A stretch of DNA of 64,000 nt, from positions 192,001-256,000 of the forward strand of contig JAKNDB010000015.1 of the NCBI GenBank assembly GCA_024305405.1. The letters run 5' to 3'. A program made the position numbers and the translations under genes. Positions 26,206 through 39,800 of the stretch are shown here, piece after piece (position 1 is the stretch's first letter; every line of letters begins with the position of its first letter). Under the pieces are notes generated by a model. The model was not told the DNA's origin, searched no databases, and was given only the letters and a program-made list of their open reading frames with translations. The DNA comes from Dirofilaria immitis (lineage: Eukaryota > Nematoda > Chromadorea > Rhabditida > Onchocercidae).

Positions 26206-27521
26206 TCAGTAATGAAATACAGCAAATATTGTTGCTTCACAAAATAAATGTTCCTGAAATTTATATTGGGATCATTTTATTACCATGCAATGAAAAGGTG
26301 AGAGATAGAAATCAATTCTCGAATTATCTTTGCAATGCAATGCTAACATTTGAATAGACATGGTGGGCTGCAGAATCGGTATCACTATCCCACATGCAGG
26401 CGCCATGTGCCCTGAATTATGATGAATTTTCATTAAGCGTTGATTATATCTAGTTATTGCTTAAAAATATTGAAATAAAATTACGTGAAAAATTCAGAAA
26501 AAGAAGCCTTCTAGCTTGTTATAACATATTTTCGGCAATTGGCTTTCTTTTAATGTTATTTTTTTTAATAGTGATCTTAATTATAATTAGATAAAACTTT
26601 ATGAATATAAGTAGAGAAATTTTCACCTAACTCTTTGTCCACGTTCTTCACCCAAAATCACTTGAATTATATATTTATATTTTGGCAAATTAAGTTCTAA
26701 AAAAATAAAAAATTCGTTGATAAATTGGAATGTTATTTCAGGCTATTTCAAATTATATTTCATTTAAAATCACTTAAGTTTTTTTTTTGAAATTAGGAGC
26801 TGGGACAAACTTTAAGTATCATATTATTATTATACAGTTCAAATTCAAAAAATTTAAGTACAATTTCTTGGGTGATTAACTATAAATGAAATGGTAGAAA
26901 CTAAGTTAACTATTTTACTTTCAAATATTTCATTTTACGGGTAAATTATTTTGATATGTAGTAGTTTATCGGCTTTCGATTATTAAAATAAGTTTTAAAA
27001 ATAGGTTTCTTTCTTTTCTTTAGACAAAAATATTTGCTACTTCCTTTTTTCCCCTTCCTCAGAAGGAAATATGAATACCTTTTAAACGATTTCGAATTTT
27101 ATCAGCTAATGAATTACTCAATTGTTCAGCATTATTTGGTTCAAAAACATGTCCAGCTAAATTTTCCGCTAATACTTCTTCTAATATTCGTCGTCCAACA
27201 GTAGCACGAAATCTGGAAAAAAATATATATAAATTTAAAATTTTTTTTTTGTTCAAGTATTAATTTAAAATTTAATAATAAAGTTAAGTTCAAAGATTAA
27301 AATTTTGAATTTCAAAATAAATTTTTTTCTTAGTTTTTCCATTATTTTTAGCTTATTTTTTCTTTTTGAACAATTGATTAATTTATGCTAATAAAATAAA
27401 ATATTAATAAAAATATGATATGATAAACTTACTTTTCTTGATTTGTTGGTCGTATAGTTAGGCCAGAAATATCTGTTGTTGTTGTTGTTGTTGTTGTTGT
27501 TGCTGTTGTATTATAATTCAT
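26206..27521 (-). CDS. DYNLT2B: Tctex-type dynein light chain (DYNLT2B / TCTEX1D2-like)
   Basis: Five exons in order: 27433-27521, 27079-27212, 26627-26696, 26348-26411, 26206-26253; about 134 aa, near the 142 aa of human DYNLT2B, with phases matching throughout. These light chains form part of the dynein-2 motor that drives retrograde transport in cilia. In nematodes this means sensory-neuron cilia. Seen: a threonine-repeat leader coded by ACA triplets, then FRATVGRRILEEVLAENL, the SNSLADKIRNRLK helix, KYIIQVILGEERGQ, CMWDSDTDS and the short final exon LFCEATIFAVFHY that completes the fold. It ends 166 bases from the rpl-28 stop, in tail-to-tail orientation. Confidence 0.87.
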
Positions 27522-28247
27522 GTTTTATTAGCCTAGCTTATAGTTCTGGCTAATTTAATCTTAAAATTATTTGATTAATTGTAACCATGGAAACGTATAC
27601 TACATTGAATGAAAATAGTCAACCTATCCATCCAAAATATGATTCGAATATATTATCTTAAACATGACAAAAAGCCAATACCAGGCTAAATATTCGATAT
27701 GATTAATTAAATAAACAGGGTTTTTAGGATACAGTAGTTTATTTTAGGCTTAGTTGAATAATCAGTATTATTATATTTCCTATTATTATATTTCCAATAT
27801 GGTTGTCTTAACATGACGTTAGGCTAAATATTCCATATGATTAATTAAATAAACAATTTTTTTTTAAAACTACAGTAATTTATTCTAGGCTACGAGGAAT
27901 AAATAATTTAGCTTATTATAATTGAAGAAAGGCGAAAGAAAATTGTTCAATTTAAATTTACCGTAATTAATTAAATCATTTAATAATTAATTAAATTATC
28001 GATTGTTATTCAAATAATTATAGGAAAGATAAGGAAATAAATAATGATAAATTTTATCATATGATAAAAATAGAATAAAGTTTGGAAAAATGCAAATTAT
28101 TTACAAATGGAAATAAATACAAATAGCGAATACGAATAATTGTAAAGTATATAATTTAATTTAATTCATTCTTTCACTATCAATATTTATTGTTGTATGA
28201 TTGATTAATTTTAGTGATATATTTCACTTCTTTTTAATATAATCATA
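27522..28247. other. AT-rich spacer, no gene seen
   Basis: No coding exon recognised on either strand. A short diverged direct repeat (CTAAATATTCGATATGATTA / CTAAATATTCCATATGATTA) lies near 27690 and 27830. Confidence 0.5.
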
Positions 28248-31200
28248 TCAATCATTGATCAATTGCTTTTCAGTGATATCCGAAATAAATGCATATATTA
28301 TAGTACCATTTTGATTAAATTCAATTGCATCTTCATCCTAAAACATTTTCACTTTAAAAGTTAGCAATAATGTAAATAAAGGTAATGAAATTTAAAATTT
28401 AAAATTAAAATTTGAAATTTTAAAAATTATGTTTTTATGTAAACTATACGAACATTGTCGATCAAATGGAATAATTTTAATGTAAGATAATATATATTAA
28501 ATTAAATTTAAAAAAAGAAAATTAATTTCCAATTAATTGTTAATTGATATTTTTCAGCTAACATTAATTAACGATTTAATTAATGTTATCCTACAGTAAT
28601 CTGTCATATAAATATACCAATCGATAGTTTGTAGCAAATTAATAAAAAATAAATTATAGCGAAAGTTTTAATTTTAATAAAATATATAGAATGATTTGGC
28701 AAATAAAACTGTTTATTTGTTTATTATCCTGGTAAATAATACTGTTTGCTTGTTTACTATATTTATTGTTACCATATTATTTATTTCAGCACTAATTTAT
28801 TTTTTTTTAGTTTACTTTCTATTTTTAGTTGGTAATGTTACAGAATGTGTAATATATCTGATAACAAAATAAATCATTCTTATCGTATCATTCTTTAACA
28901 GTAAAACATTTTCTGTTTAAATTTAAGAAATAATTTTTAATTCAAAATTTTATACAAATAATATGGTGATGAAACTTTTCCATTTTTTTTTTAATCACTA
29001 AAATATTATTTAAAAGAATGAATCATTTGAAACTTACCGTAGCAATTGAATTTTGATAATACAGCTGATTTTTGAGCATTTTCGTGATGTCATTTTCCTC
29101 CGTAATATTTAGATTAAATCTTATATTATCGCAATTATTCAATAAATTGCAATATAATATTACTGGAAATACTATTTCACATTCTGAAGTATTTTCAGCT
29201 AAATTCTGAATCTGACGACGAGTTCGATTTGATTGTTGATACGGCTTCTGTTGTTGTTGTTGTTGTTGTTGCTGTTTCATCTGTTGCTGTTGTTGCATCT
29301 GTTGTTGTTGTTGTTGTTGCATCTGCTGTCGTTGTTGTTGTTGTTGCATTTGTTGTTGTTGCATCTGTTGCTGCAGTTGTTGTTGTTGGTTCATAGAATG
29401 TAGACGTAAATATTTATTAATTTCAATACGATCACTTCTATTAAGCGCTTTCATAATTTCTCGTATCATTTCGTTTTCTTCAATTTTCGTCAACGACATA
29501 TTTGCTTTAATTGTTAATATATTTCGCAAATTTTCACCAATATTTGCGCTAATATTTGTTGATGATTGTTCAATGCTCATTTGTAGTTGCATAATTTGTC
29601 GTTTAATATTGTCGAGATTATTAGCAATTTCTGTCTTAAAAATTTATAAAATTTGTTGTAAAATTTTAATATAAAAAAAATGTTTTATAATTTTTTTTAG
29701 AAAAAGTAATAATAATTAATTTTTTTTTTTTTTGAAATAATTTTTGTCAAATATTGAGAATTTTTTTGACGAAAATTTTACATTTCTATCCATAAATTAT
29801 CATTCGCCTATTATCATTTGCCTCATTTTTGTTTAAAAAAATTATCATTCACCCACTATCATTTGTCTCATTTTTGTTTAAAAAAATTATCATTCGCCTG
29901 TTATCATTTGCCTCATTTTTGTTTAAAAAAATTATCATCCTAACATTATCATTCTTAGTCAAGAAAAGAGTTAACAGTGAAAAAAAAATTATTCAATATT
30001 TTTAATAATTTACATAATAGAAATAACTGGAGATTGATAAGAATGATCATTAATAAATCAAATTAACAAACTTATCAAATATGATATCTTTTTATTCTAT
30101 TAAATACAAAATAGGAATTAATTTAATTCTTAAAATTAAAATTTTTATCATGAAAGTTATATCCCGTAATTAACATTTTTTCCAAAAACTTCAACTAAAT
30201 CTTAAAATATGATAATATCAAAAAAATAATCAATAAAATCGGTTCAACTTTTTTCGAACTTTTTTATTTCTAAAATTAGAAATGATAACTTATTATGATT
30301 ATCCGAAAAAATGATATATGCTATAATCACTAATTGGATAAGTTGTAATTTGCATACTATAACTTGCCTTTAATATTTCACTTCGCTTTTTAGCCCATTT
30401 AATAATTTCATCATTAATTTCTTGTTTTGTTATCATCGTAGCATTCCTAAATATACATGATAATTCTCGATATGCATCATGATATGTATGCCATAGAGTT
30501 TTTGCCAATTCTCGATAATGATATCTATCATAGTAATGGTAGCCTGTAAATTGTTTTAAAGTAAAATAAAAATTTTTTCATCTTTACTTATCGTACAATA
30601 TAATAATTAAATTTTAATCCTAATTTTAATTTATATATTATAACCTAACATATTATAATGATAAACTGAAATATTATTGTATTATCATTTTTCTATGGAA
30701 AGCATATCTTACCATATTCAACAATTCATTTATTATTAAAATTTAAAACATTTTCTCATAAAATTTTGCATATTATATTCATTTTTACTTTTATCAACAA
30801 TCATTAATGCTTATTTATGCATAATAGAGTTGGAGATTATTTATCATTGATAAATCTAATATTTGAAGTTACTAATTAATAATTTGAATTATAAACTTTT
30901 TTTTTGATATTTATCAAATCTCTAGTAATAATTATCGCTCACAAATATATAATCATATCATAGCTGTTAGTTCGTTTATTTTTTTCTCATCGAAAATTTT
31001 ATCAACAATTTCTTCTTTTTTTCTTCAATCTTATTTTTCATTTTTTTTTAATCTTATCACAATTTATCAATTTGCAAAATCGAAAAGCGATTTTCTTAAA
31101 AATGAAATCAAATTTGCATTGTATAAAGTTGAAAAAGAAAATAATTGAAAGAAATAATATTTTGTAAAAATGTTTTTTAAAATAAGAAATAATTTCAGAA

Positions 31201-31538
31201 ATATTAAAATTGAAAATATTTTTATAAAAATTGTTTCGTGCTATTTTTTTTAACAATTTTCGGCAAAATATTTCAATTACAGTAATTTTATCAATTAAAT
31301 TTTATTTCAATTACAGTAATTTTATCAATTAAGTTTTATTTCAATTACAGTAATTTTATCAATTAAAGTTTTTAAAATAATTTTCTACTATGCTATCTTT
31401 GACATTAATTAATGTAAAACTTTTTTTTTTGAAATTACAAAAATCAATAAAAATAGAAATTTATACCATCAAAATGAATGAAACTTTTGCATTATAAATC
31501 GTCGCCAATATTAGCAAAATGATTATAAAGCGTACCAT
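28248..31538 (-). CDS. SXP/RAL-2-like (DUF148) secreted protein with polyglutamine insert
   Basis: Exons in order: 31467-31538, 30368-30543, 29038-29634, 28248-28337; about 310 aa. Exon 1 encodes a signal peptide (VRFIIILLILATIYNA). Exons 2-3 follow the DUF148 pattern: an EL..IF..AT.ITKQEINDEIIKWAKK segment, a long helix of alternating Lys/Gln, then SLTKIEENEMIREIMKAL. Exon 3 carries about 55 residues made almost wholly of Gln with Met and Leu, followed by NRTRRQIQNLAE and a Cys-containing C-terminal part ending with exon 4. SXP/RAL-2 proteins are secreted nematode antigens of uncertain biochemical role. The exon 2 donor is GC (AAAG|GCAAGT). Exon 1 to exon 2 needs one extra base, probably a G at the donor near 31467, so the first exon is less certain. 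Family assignment rests on pattern, not alignment. Confidence 0.6.
29796..29975. repeat. 45-bp tandem repeat, three to four copies
   Basis: Units containing ATTATCATTCGCCT, ATTATCATTTGCCTC and TTTTTGTTTAAAAAA repeat in the intron between exons 2 and 3 of the polyglutamine SXP-like gene. Confidence 0.85.
31270..31372. repeat. 34-bp tandem repeat, three copies
   Basis: ATTTCAATTACAGTAATTTT plus ATCAATTAAATTTT repeats three times in the first intron of the polyglutamine SXP-like gene. Confidence 0.88.
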
Positions 31539-31689
31539 TGTTAATTTTGAAATGTTGAATAACTGAATAGTTTTATATTTGCAAAATTGCTATTTAAATA
31601 ATAATCGCTATTAATCATGAAAAGATAAAAAATTATAATAACAAAAATGCTGGTAGTATATATTATAGGACAAGTTATCATCAATTAAT

Positions 31690-31785
31690 AACATCATTAT
31701 TCTCCAACCATCCATCCATCCAACCATCCATCCATCCAACCATCCAACCATCCAACCATCCATCCATCCATTCATCCATTCGTTC
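31690..31785. repeat. CCAT/CCAA tetranucleotide microsatellite
   Basis: Runs of CCATCCATCCAA on the + strand, just upstream of the polyglutamine SXP-like gene. The minus-strand Trp/Gly/Asp/Met frame through it is an artefact. Confidence 0.9.
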
Positions 31786-32199
31786 AAATATAAAATCATT
31801 TAAAATCAAATTTTCCGATTAAATATTTTTTTTTATTTTTTATTTCCTCAATTATTAAAATTCTAAAAATAGCATGTTTCCATTTGTTTATACAATAGAA
31901 AGTAGATAATGAAAAAATTTTTGTGATAATTAAAAAGGATTAAAAAAAAAAAAAAAATCAATGGACAATGTGTTTTTCATTTTTTCATTTTTTTTTTGTA
32001 ATTTAAATTGCAATTATTAATATAAATTTGGACAATTTTTAAGTATTATTAAATTGAAAAAAAAATTCAAAAATATTTTTATTTTTATTATTTTTTTTTT
32101 TGAATGATTGCAAAATATGACATTTTAACTATTAATTTTTCATCAATCAAAAATGCGATAAATAGATGTAATAAAATAAATATGATGATTTGTCTCTTC

Positions 32200-32880
32200 T
32201 ATTAAATAAATTATATATTCAAATATTGTTGCGTAATTATTACTATTATCCATGTTGTTAGCAGGAAATATTATTAATATAGATAGTTAAAAACATTACT
32301 GTACATGATGATAGTATTACTGCAAATAACTGTGGACATTACTGTTAATGATTGAACATGTTACGATAGATAATTAATATCACGGATAAATGAATGAGAA
32401 TAGTAGTGCAAATGATCGGAAATATTATAACAAGTAATGAACAATATTATTGCAGATGATCGAGAATATTAATGATCAGAACTGCTAAAGTGAATAACTT
32501 AGAATCTTATTGTAGAATAAAAATGCTACCGTAAATGATTGAAAAATGGTAATGAAGAATGTTGCGGTAGATGATTGGGAATATTGCTGTAAATCATGTT
32601 AACAGTAGCTAAGTTAAGAATACTACTATAGATGATTGGAAATGTTATGATAAATTAATATTACCGTGGATGATTGAGAATATTACCACAAATGATCAGA
32701 AGTGTTACGGTAAATAATTAAGAATATTGCTGCACTGTATATGATTGAAAATGCTATGGTAGATGAATAGGAATGCTATCGTTAAATAATTGAAAGTATT
32801 GCTGGAGATGATTGAAAATAACTACGGTACATGATTAAAAGCCATTATTTCAAATGATTGAAAATCAATTTCGTAAAAGG
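32200..32880. repeat. Old, degenerate tandem array (GATGATTG-AATATT units)
   Basis: Roughly 25-35-bp units of the form GTAGATGATTGGGAATATTGC or GTAAATGATCAGAAGTGTTAC repeat about twenty times with heavy drift. No coding frame spans it. Confidence 0.65.
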
Positions 32881-33233
32881 GATGATTTTAGAATAAGAAA
32901 TTTTCATGTATAATGGAAATAAATTTATCTACAAATGAAAAGTAATTGCAAACAATTTTAACATTATTTATAATGAAATTATTTTTACATTCATTAAATT
33001 TCAGCTAATCCAATGTTAGCAAAATACTTTAATATATTTACGATATTTTATAGGTTTTTAATTATTAAAATTATGATAATTTTCATATTTCTTCCATGTA
33101 TTTCTAAAATATTTTCAAAAATTTTTCTTTGATCTACAAATATGAATCTTTGACTTTTTAAGTCTTACTATAGTATGATGAACTTTTTGATTAATGACAA
33201 TGCTTATTAATGATTTGAGTAATATTATAATTT

Positions 33234-33423
33234 TCATTTCGCGGTAATTTCTTGTTGCAAAAATTGTTCATCGCTGCTTACATACGCTAAAATTTGACGT
33301 ATGTGATGTTTACGATCAGTAATATCACGTACGTCAAATTCATAACAAGAGGCGGGACTTGTAGGAGAAGATACCGGGAGATTGTTGCGAAGTGGTATTT
33401 GATACATTCGACATTTTAGCAAG
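33234..33423 (-). CDS. Possible small gene or single exon, function unknown
   Basis: A reading frame of 62 codons with more G+C than its flanks, containing SSPTSPASCYEFDVRDITDR, HHIRQILAY and a stop after QQEITAK. An overlapping frame upstream begins MSNVSNTTSQQSPG and would join it if one base were added near 33380. No partner exon or family recognised. It lies head-to-head with the ATAD5-like gene at a distance of about 380 bases. Could be a conserved short protein or the start of a longer spliced gene. Confidence 0.35.
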
Positions 33424-33771
33424 TTTCTGGTATCGTAAGGATGGATGAATGTTGATGTGATGATTATTGATGTTGTGAATGTTTATATCTTTAGTTATCA
33501 GCTTATCATTGTTGCTGTCATTAATATAGTTGTCAGATCCGTATCTACGGGTATTTTTACGGCAAATCTTATTATTGAAACTATTACTAATGTAATTATT
33601 CAATTTTCTATTTGTAGTTATGCTGCAGTAATATCAACTTATCGTTGTCGCTATTAGTAATATAGTTTTAGTTATATGTTTAAAAATTATACTATGATAG
33701 TTACTAGACTATTAATTTATGATAATTTGATGCTTATCAGCTAATTTTTTTCTACTTATCATAGAATAATT

Positions 33772-33783
33772 TTGTTTTTTCAG
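33772..33783 (+). promoter_or_regulatory. Probable trans-splice acceptor of the ATAD5-like gene
   Basis: TTGTTTTTTCAG lies 17 bases before the chosen ATG at 33801. It is strong for a nematode acceptor, and no upstream donor exon is evident. An upstream coding exon cannot be excluded because the 17-base leader is open in frame. Confidence 0.45.
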
Positions 33784-33800
33784 ACATTAAAATTAATAAC

Positions 33801-36800
33801 ATGATCAAATGCAGCTTGTCAGTGGATGACAATGCTACTTCCGAACAGTCTCAAATTCATCCATCCACTGATATCATTTCATCCCCAGATAAAAATGTTA
33901 GTATTTCTTTTAAGGCTTTCAAACTATCTTCGACAAATTCGTGTTTCATGAACATTGCTAATAAGTTTTATTACTGGTAGTGAAATATGTAAAATGGTAC
34001 GTTCCAATTCCATATATTTATTCGATGATCATTTGAAGTGCCACTTTCCACAGATGAATGATTCATTAGAAAAAGCTGCATTTGGCCGCAAACATCTAAG
34101 ACGACGATCATCACTGTTCTTCAAGAATGTAAGTTTTCCGGTGATGATCGCTTCTTTCCTTTCAATTTTATCCTTGTCAATAACGAATTAGCGTTAAATG
34201 AAAATTTTTAGACAGAAATATGTAATGTTGTTGCTGACAACGTATCAGAATTTGGTTGTTGTAGTAGCAACAGTAGAAAAGCGCTTGAGGAGAAAGTAGT
34301 CACTACAGAAAGGAAGCAACGACGTGCGTCAATGCATGTGCGGAAATCGATTTACAAGACGAGATCAAAAACTGAAATAAGAAAGTTCGAAGTAAATCTT
34401 CAATTTCTATTCACATATGTATAACATCTTGACGTCGTCAGAAACTCCGTTACTTTTTTAACATCAGAAAAAAACTTCATTAATTTTATTACTATTTGCT
34501 TCGTTACGTAAATTACGTGAAATGGAAAAATATTTGTGGTTCTCTAAAGTTCTTCTCTATTAAAGTTAAGATAATTAAATATCTTCCTAATTTTTATATT
34601 TTTAGATGACTTATGAGCCTCCACCGCTATCATTAAAGCCTATCCTGTTGAGTGCTGCTCAAAAAGCAGCTCGAAGTATAACAATGAAGGCAAAGGGATG
34701 GAATAAAAATAAACGCGTGAATTTCCAGTCTAACCCGAATATTTATAATATCACTCCACGTTCTGGTAAAATTCCTGGAGTTATAAAAATGCCAGACTCC
34801 CCACCGATTACGAATGAATCCGTCATCCCAGAAGTAAGATTTTTCACTATATGAAAATTATTTACTAACCATTTCTTGGTACAGTATTCGCGAAACGTAT
34901 AAATTTCCGAAAGAAGTGAACATCATTTATTTCAAAAGAAACAAAGTGAAGTTGTGAAATGAAGTTACTTTGGTTTCGTGGCAGATAATCCTGATTAGAG
35001 AAGTAATTTCCAACAGAATCAGGCGAAATTTAACGTATTTTTTAAATTATGTCTTAAATTTTGTTTTTTATTTGAAATAGCAATATATTTTTTCTGAAAA
35101 ATGAGTTTTTTTAGACTACTAGCGATAATATGGAGCATGACGTATCCACAACCCAACCTAATGTCTTGTTGAGTCGTACCAACAACACGTTCCAAAATGA
35201 ATCAGTTAGGTTTTTGCCTGCCGTATCAAAAACTTTTCAATGTTATTCAGAAAACGAAAAGATTCCTGAAGAATATCCGAAAAGAAGGAATGATGAAGAC
35301 AGTAGTGAGACAGTTGGCATCATTGCTAATGGTAGATATATTCTGAATGTTTGTATGAATCTGCTATATTTTATTGTTTATCATCTCTGTATCAGATGAC
35401 CTTAAATTTACATATATTCTCTTGTTTTTGACTAATTTCTACGTTTTTGAAAGATGATCATATATCACAAATGAAACAGATGGAAGTTGCTAATTCTATG
35501 AGTGCGAAAGCAGCTGTTGATTATTCTGAGATGTCGAATCTATCGGAATTAAGTGTCCCAATGAAAAGAACCAAGCGACATATGGTAATTTCTAAGCGTT
35601 GTATTTTTGGAACATGAATGACCGTCAAATATTTGCTCTCAAATTTAATACCTATTATTGTCGATTTGGAGAGTTAATTTACAGATTCCTAATTTTTTTG
35701 AGCGATGAGATTTAAATTGCAGGCACTCCTTTACCTTTTCTTATTTAGGCAGGTTTTAAGTATTTGTAGTATTCAAAATTGATTTCTATTTCGTTAAGAA
35801 TTTTTTGATAACGCAGATTGAAGGCATTTAAGGAGGAGGCGACAATCATGTGGGTGCGCGGCGATCGATTACGAAATCTTTCCGGATGGATGAAAGAAGT
35901 TCTTTCATTTCTAATTGATTTCATCTTAAACATTATGAAAGTTGCTAAAGTTTTACCAAAAATTTTATCGATTTGGTCAACAATTCCATATTACATATAT
36001 TTTCATTTAGCACCAATCAAGAAGTATTCGCTAATTATTTACTGCAATGATTATTTGTCATTTCTGTCTCTGTATATCAAACGTGTACAGGCTGTTCAAT
36101 TAGAAGGTTCTTTTCTTGCAGGATATAAATGAAAATAAAGAAAACACGAATTTAAATAAAGCAAACGATAAGTGCAATAAGACATCTCTTGGTGTGCATT
36201 TACATCCATCTTTGTTGGTTGTCCCACGTGCAGGACCAAAAGCAAAGTATATTTTTATCTTGAATAAATTCTTAAGAATCATATTTTAGCAAATACGACA
36301 TAATGAGATTGGATGGACTTGAGATTTTTAAACGAAGCAAAATGGTCTTCTATTTCTTAATTGTTTGTTCAACAATATCGTTTCAGAGTTAAAAAATGGC
36401 TGGAAGACTTACCAAACCAATGGGATCATTTAGTTGATGGGGAGGATGCACATATGTCATGTCAACAAGAAAAAATTGGCAGTGAAAGTGTGGCGCAACC
36501 CGACAGCGTATTAATAGGAAAACAGCCATTACACAGGATAAGTTTTGGAGGATTTTCAAGTGAGTATTTAAATAAATTAAGTGATTATGAAAAGAATAAT
36601 TATTGTAACTGCCTTTTAATTTTTTCATTTATTAAGAATCGATAATGTGAATCCATTGAAAAAGAATTACGATTGTCAATTTTCTGCTCAAAATGCAGCT
36701 GTATTTATCACATTATTTTTCAGAAAAGCAAGATAAAATGAATAAATGTCATCGGCGATCGCAATGTTTGCAGAAAGCGGTTATCGAATTGCCGAGTTCG

Positions 36801-39800
36801 AATCGGCGTCAAACGATTGTTGTAGAAGAAGTGGACGAAAATTTAAATACTCAGTTCATGAGCGAAGTAACTTTTCAAAATATGTTATTTTGACAAATAT
36901 TCCAGTAGCACTTCTGGAACATTATAAAAAGATTGATTATGACTTATCCGGTTAAAATTTTTATCACTTTAATTGGTTACATCATGGTTTAGTTGTAGAG
37001 AATTTGCCTAACTGACTGTTTCTATTGATATTATAGTTTCTTTTTTGATCATTCAAGATTAATGATTAATTTCTTGAAAATCCTGCCTTATATTTGATGT
37101 ATGAATTTTCACAATAAAATAAATTTTGTAATTGCAAATTCATCTTTTTAAACATTCTTTATTTTGCAGGGAACCAGTTCCTTCCTAAGTTTCATGACTG
37201 CGGAAAATGCAAGTCTATCGCGATGTTCTGCTTCAGTAATATTTTGCGGCATCACTTTTAAGTTTAGCTAATTGTCACCATCAGCTAATTTATGGACTTT
37301 CTTAGCTTTTTATTAAAGTCTGCTTGCGAGAAATTTTAATATGTTGATTATTTTCGAAGGAATTTTGTTCAATTAGTAATGAAGTTGTCATAGAGACATG
37401 TGTGTACTTAAAATGACTTTATCGTCAGCAAATTTAGAGAAATATTGATGGGATAGATGATGATGTGATATTCCTTGACGATCACGAATTAAGCAGTAAG
37501 CGTAGGAAATCATCGATTTTCTACAAGAAAAAGCTCATGCAAAAAATGCTAAGCAAACAACAGCGAATAAATCGGAGACAACTGTGAACAGCTCATCAAT
37601 TTATAATGACCAACATATTGATGGGGAACCAAACTGTATTCCAAAGTATGAAAAGAAGCCAGGTCAAATTTTAGATTAGCTTTTTTATTTTATACTGTTT
37701 CAGCATCTAAAAGTGAAATTACTGTTGAACTCTGGAAATTATATTAATTTTTCTATCAGTGATAAAGAGCTTGGGAACCAACGGAGACAAATTATATATA
37801 GCGATGTATAGTCTATAACATTTTGCACTACAGTTATGATGGATGAGATGGATTTTGCGCCTTTTCCGAGCATTTCAAATGTTGGATATGCTGAGATTGC
37901 ATCCGTTAATCATGACTTGCCGTGTGGGATTCGTCGACATCAGAACTCGAAACTGATTTCATGCAATGATGATATATTTCAAATGTCATTGCGGCGAAAA
38001 AGCTTTGATGAAAACAAAAGTTTGGAACAGAAGGATGCAATTGTTGATTCACGCACGATGTTGAGGCCTAGAAGGTTTCTTCTTATTTTTTTAAAGTTAG
38101 TTACATCTCTGAGCATTAGCAAGTTTATTTTATCAAAAATTTGTTTTACAGTGCAAGGAGGAAGTGGTCAAAAAATGAGAGATGGAAATCACTTGCCGAA
38201 GAAATGCAACAGAATACTTGGAGTGAAGCATTGAGGCCAATGGGAATTGATGAATTAGTTACCGATAGCACTATCGTTCGTAAATTATGTGATTGGATTG
38301 GTATGTGGAAGGAACGGTTGCAAAAAGTAGGAATTCTGAAAAAGGTAGTGCTTTCCTGCATTTCTAAGAAATAATGCAAACTCATATGCATTTTTCTTAG
38401 TGTAAAATCTTGGATAATCTTATAAGAATAAAATATACTATGTGATAGCTTTTACAGATGTAGGAGTTACTAGTCGACAGAAGAGACGTGATTCGGATTC
38501 CTTCGATTCTTTTAGTTCCGATGAAGCGAAAGAGCAGTTATGCAATACTGCTATCATATATGGTCAATATGGCAGTGGCAAAACATCACTAGTAATCATT
38601 AGCGAATTTTAATTGAAAGAATTTCTTATTAATTGATGGAATAATGGTAGATAATGATTTTGGATGCTAATTTATTATCGATATTTATTCAGGTTTACGC
38701 AGTCTCGAAGAATTACGAAATGCATGTTTTAGAAATCGCTTCTAATGAGAAGAGAAATGGTTTGCATTTGAAATGTAAGTTGCAAGGAGCTACACATTCT
38801 CACAAGGTTTTTTTCCCTGTTTATTATTTTATTCGGATTACTTTTTAATTCTTGCTTTTAATCGAAAAAATTTGTTTTTGTGTATTCAAGAAATTTGTCA
38901 GTGCAAGTTTAGTTTTTCTAGAAAATTTATGATGTTTCAGTTTCCAGTCGCCGTAGCGGTAAACCAGATGTTTTCGCGAAATGGAAAGGATGAAGGGAAA
39001 GTAGTTAAGGATTCCATTATCTTGGTTGACGATGTAATCTTTATTCATTTTTTCTCTTATTTTTTTGGTTAACATTTTTATGTTGATATTTCTCTAATGT
39101 AAAAAAAAAATCTTTTTAGTGCGATGTAATATATGAAAAACACGATGATGGCTTCTGGCCAGCACTAAGGGCTCTGTGCAAGGAAGCTCATACTCCAGTT
39201 ATCATTGTTTGTGAAGGTCAATTTTCATTTTCTTTCTTTTATTTTATAAATTTTTTTATAAAATTCTAATCCGTATCTCATATATCTTATTATTTCATTT
39301 ATTTTTTGTTAGTTGTAGATTCATGTCATAGTTGTTCTCTAATTTCAGACATTTCTCTTGTTCGCAAACAATTAGGACTTGAAACGCCCGTCCTCCTATT
39401 TCCTTAATTAAACCAGAAACACAAATCGTTTCTTCACATCTTCAGGTGTTTTTTTGAAATTGATGGAATTCATTTTTTCTTTCCGCATTTCGTAATGTTT
39501 TTGTCGGTTAGTTAATTTCCATTATTATTCTTTTTCTCATTTTTAATTTCTCTTGAATAATTTCAAGTAATTATTTAAAAAAAGAAAAAAACAGAAATAG
39601 AATAGTTTCAGGAACTATGCGCTGTTTTAAACATCAGCATAAGTTCCGGTTTATGCTGTACTCTGGCCGAACAGTATAACGGTGATTTGCGAGCATGTAT
39701 CAATCATCTGCAGTTTTATTCGGGAGAAGAGAACATTAATTCCTTGCAAACGGTAGGAATTATAAAATCTAGTGTAAAAGAAAGAATTGTATCATCATAC

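Noticed and set aside
31611..31799. Minus-strand frame rich in Trp, Gly, Met and Asp
   Set aside because: Translation of the CCAT microsatellite.
36780..36830. tRNA T-arm-like GAGTTCGAATCGG
   Set aside because: It lies in a coding exon of the ATAD5-like gene, and no acceptor stem or anticodon arm can be built around it.
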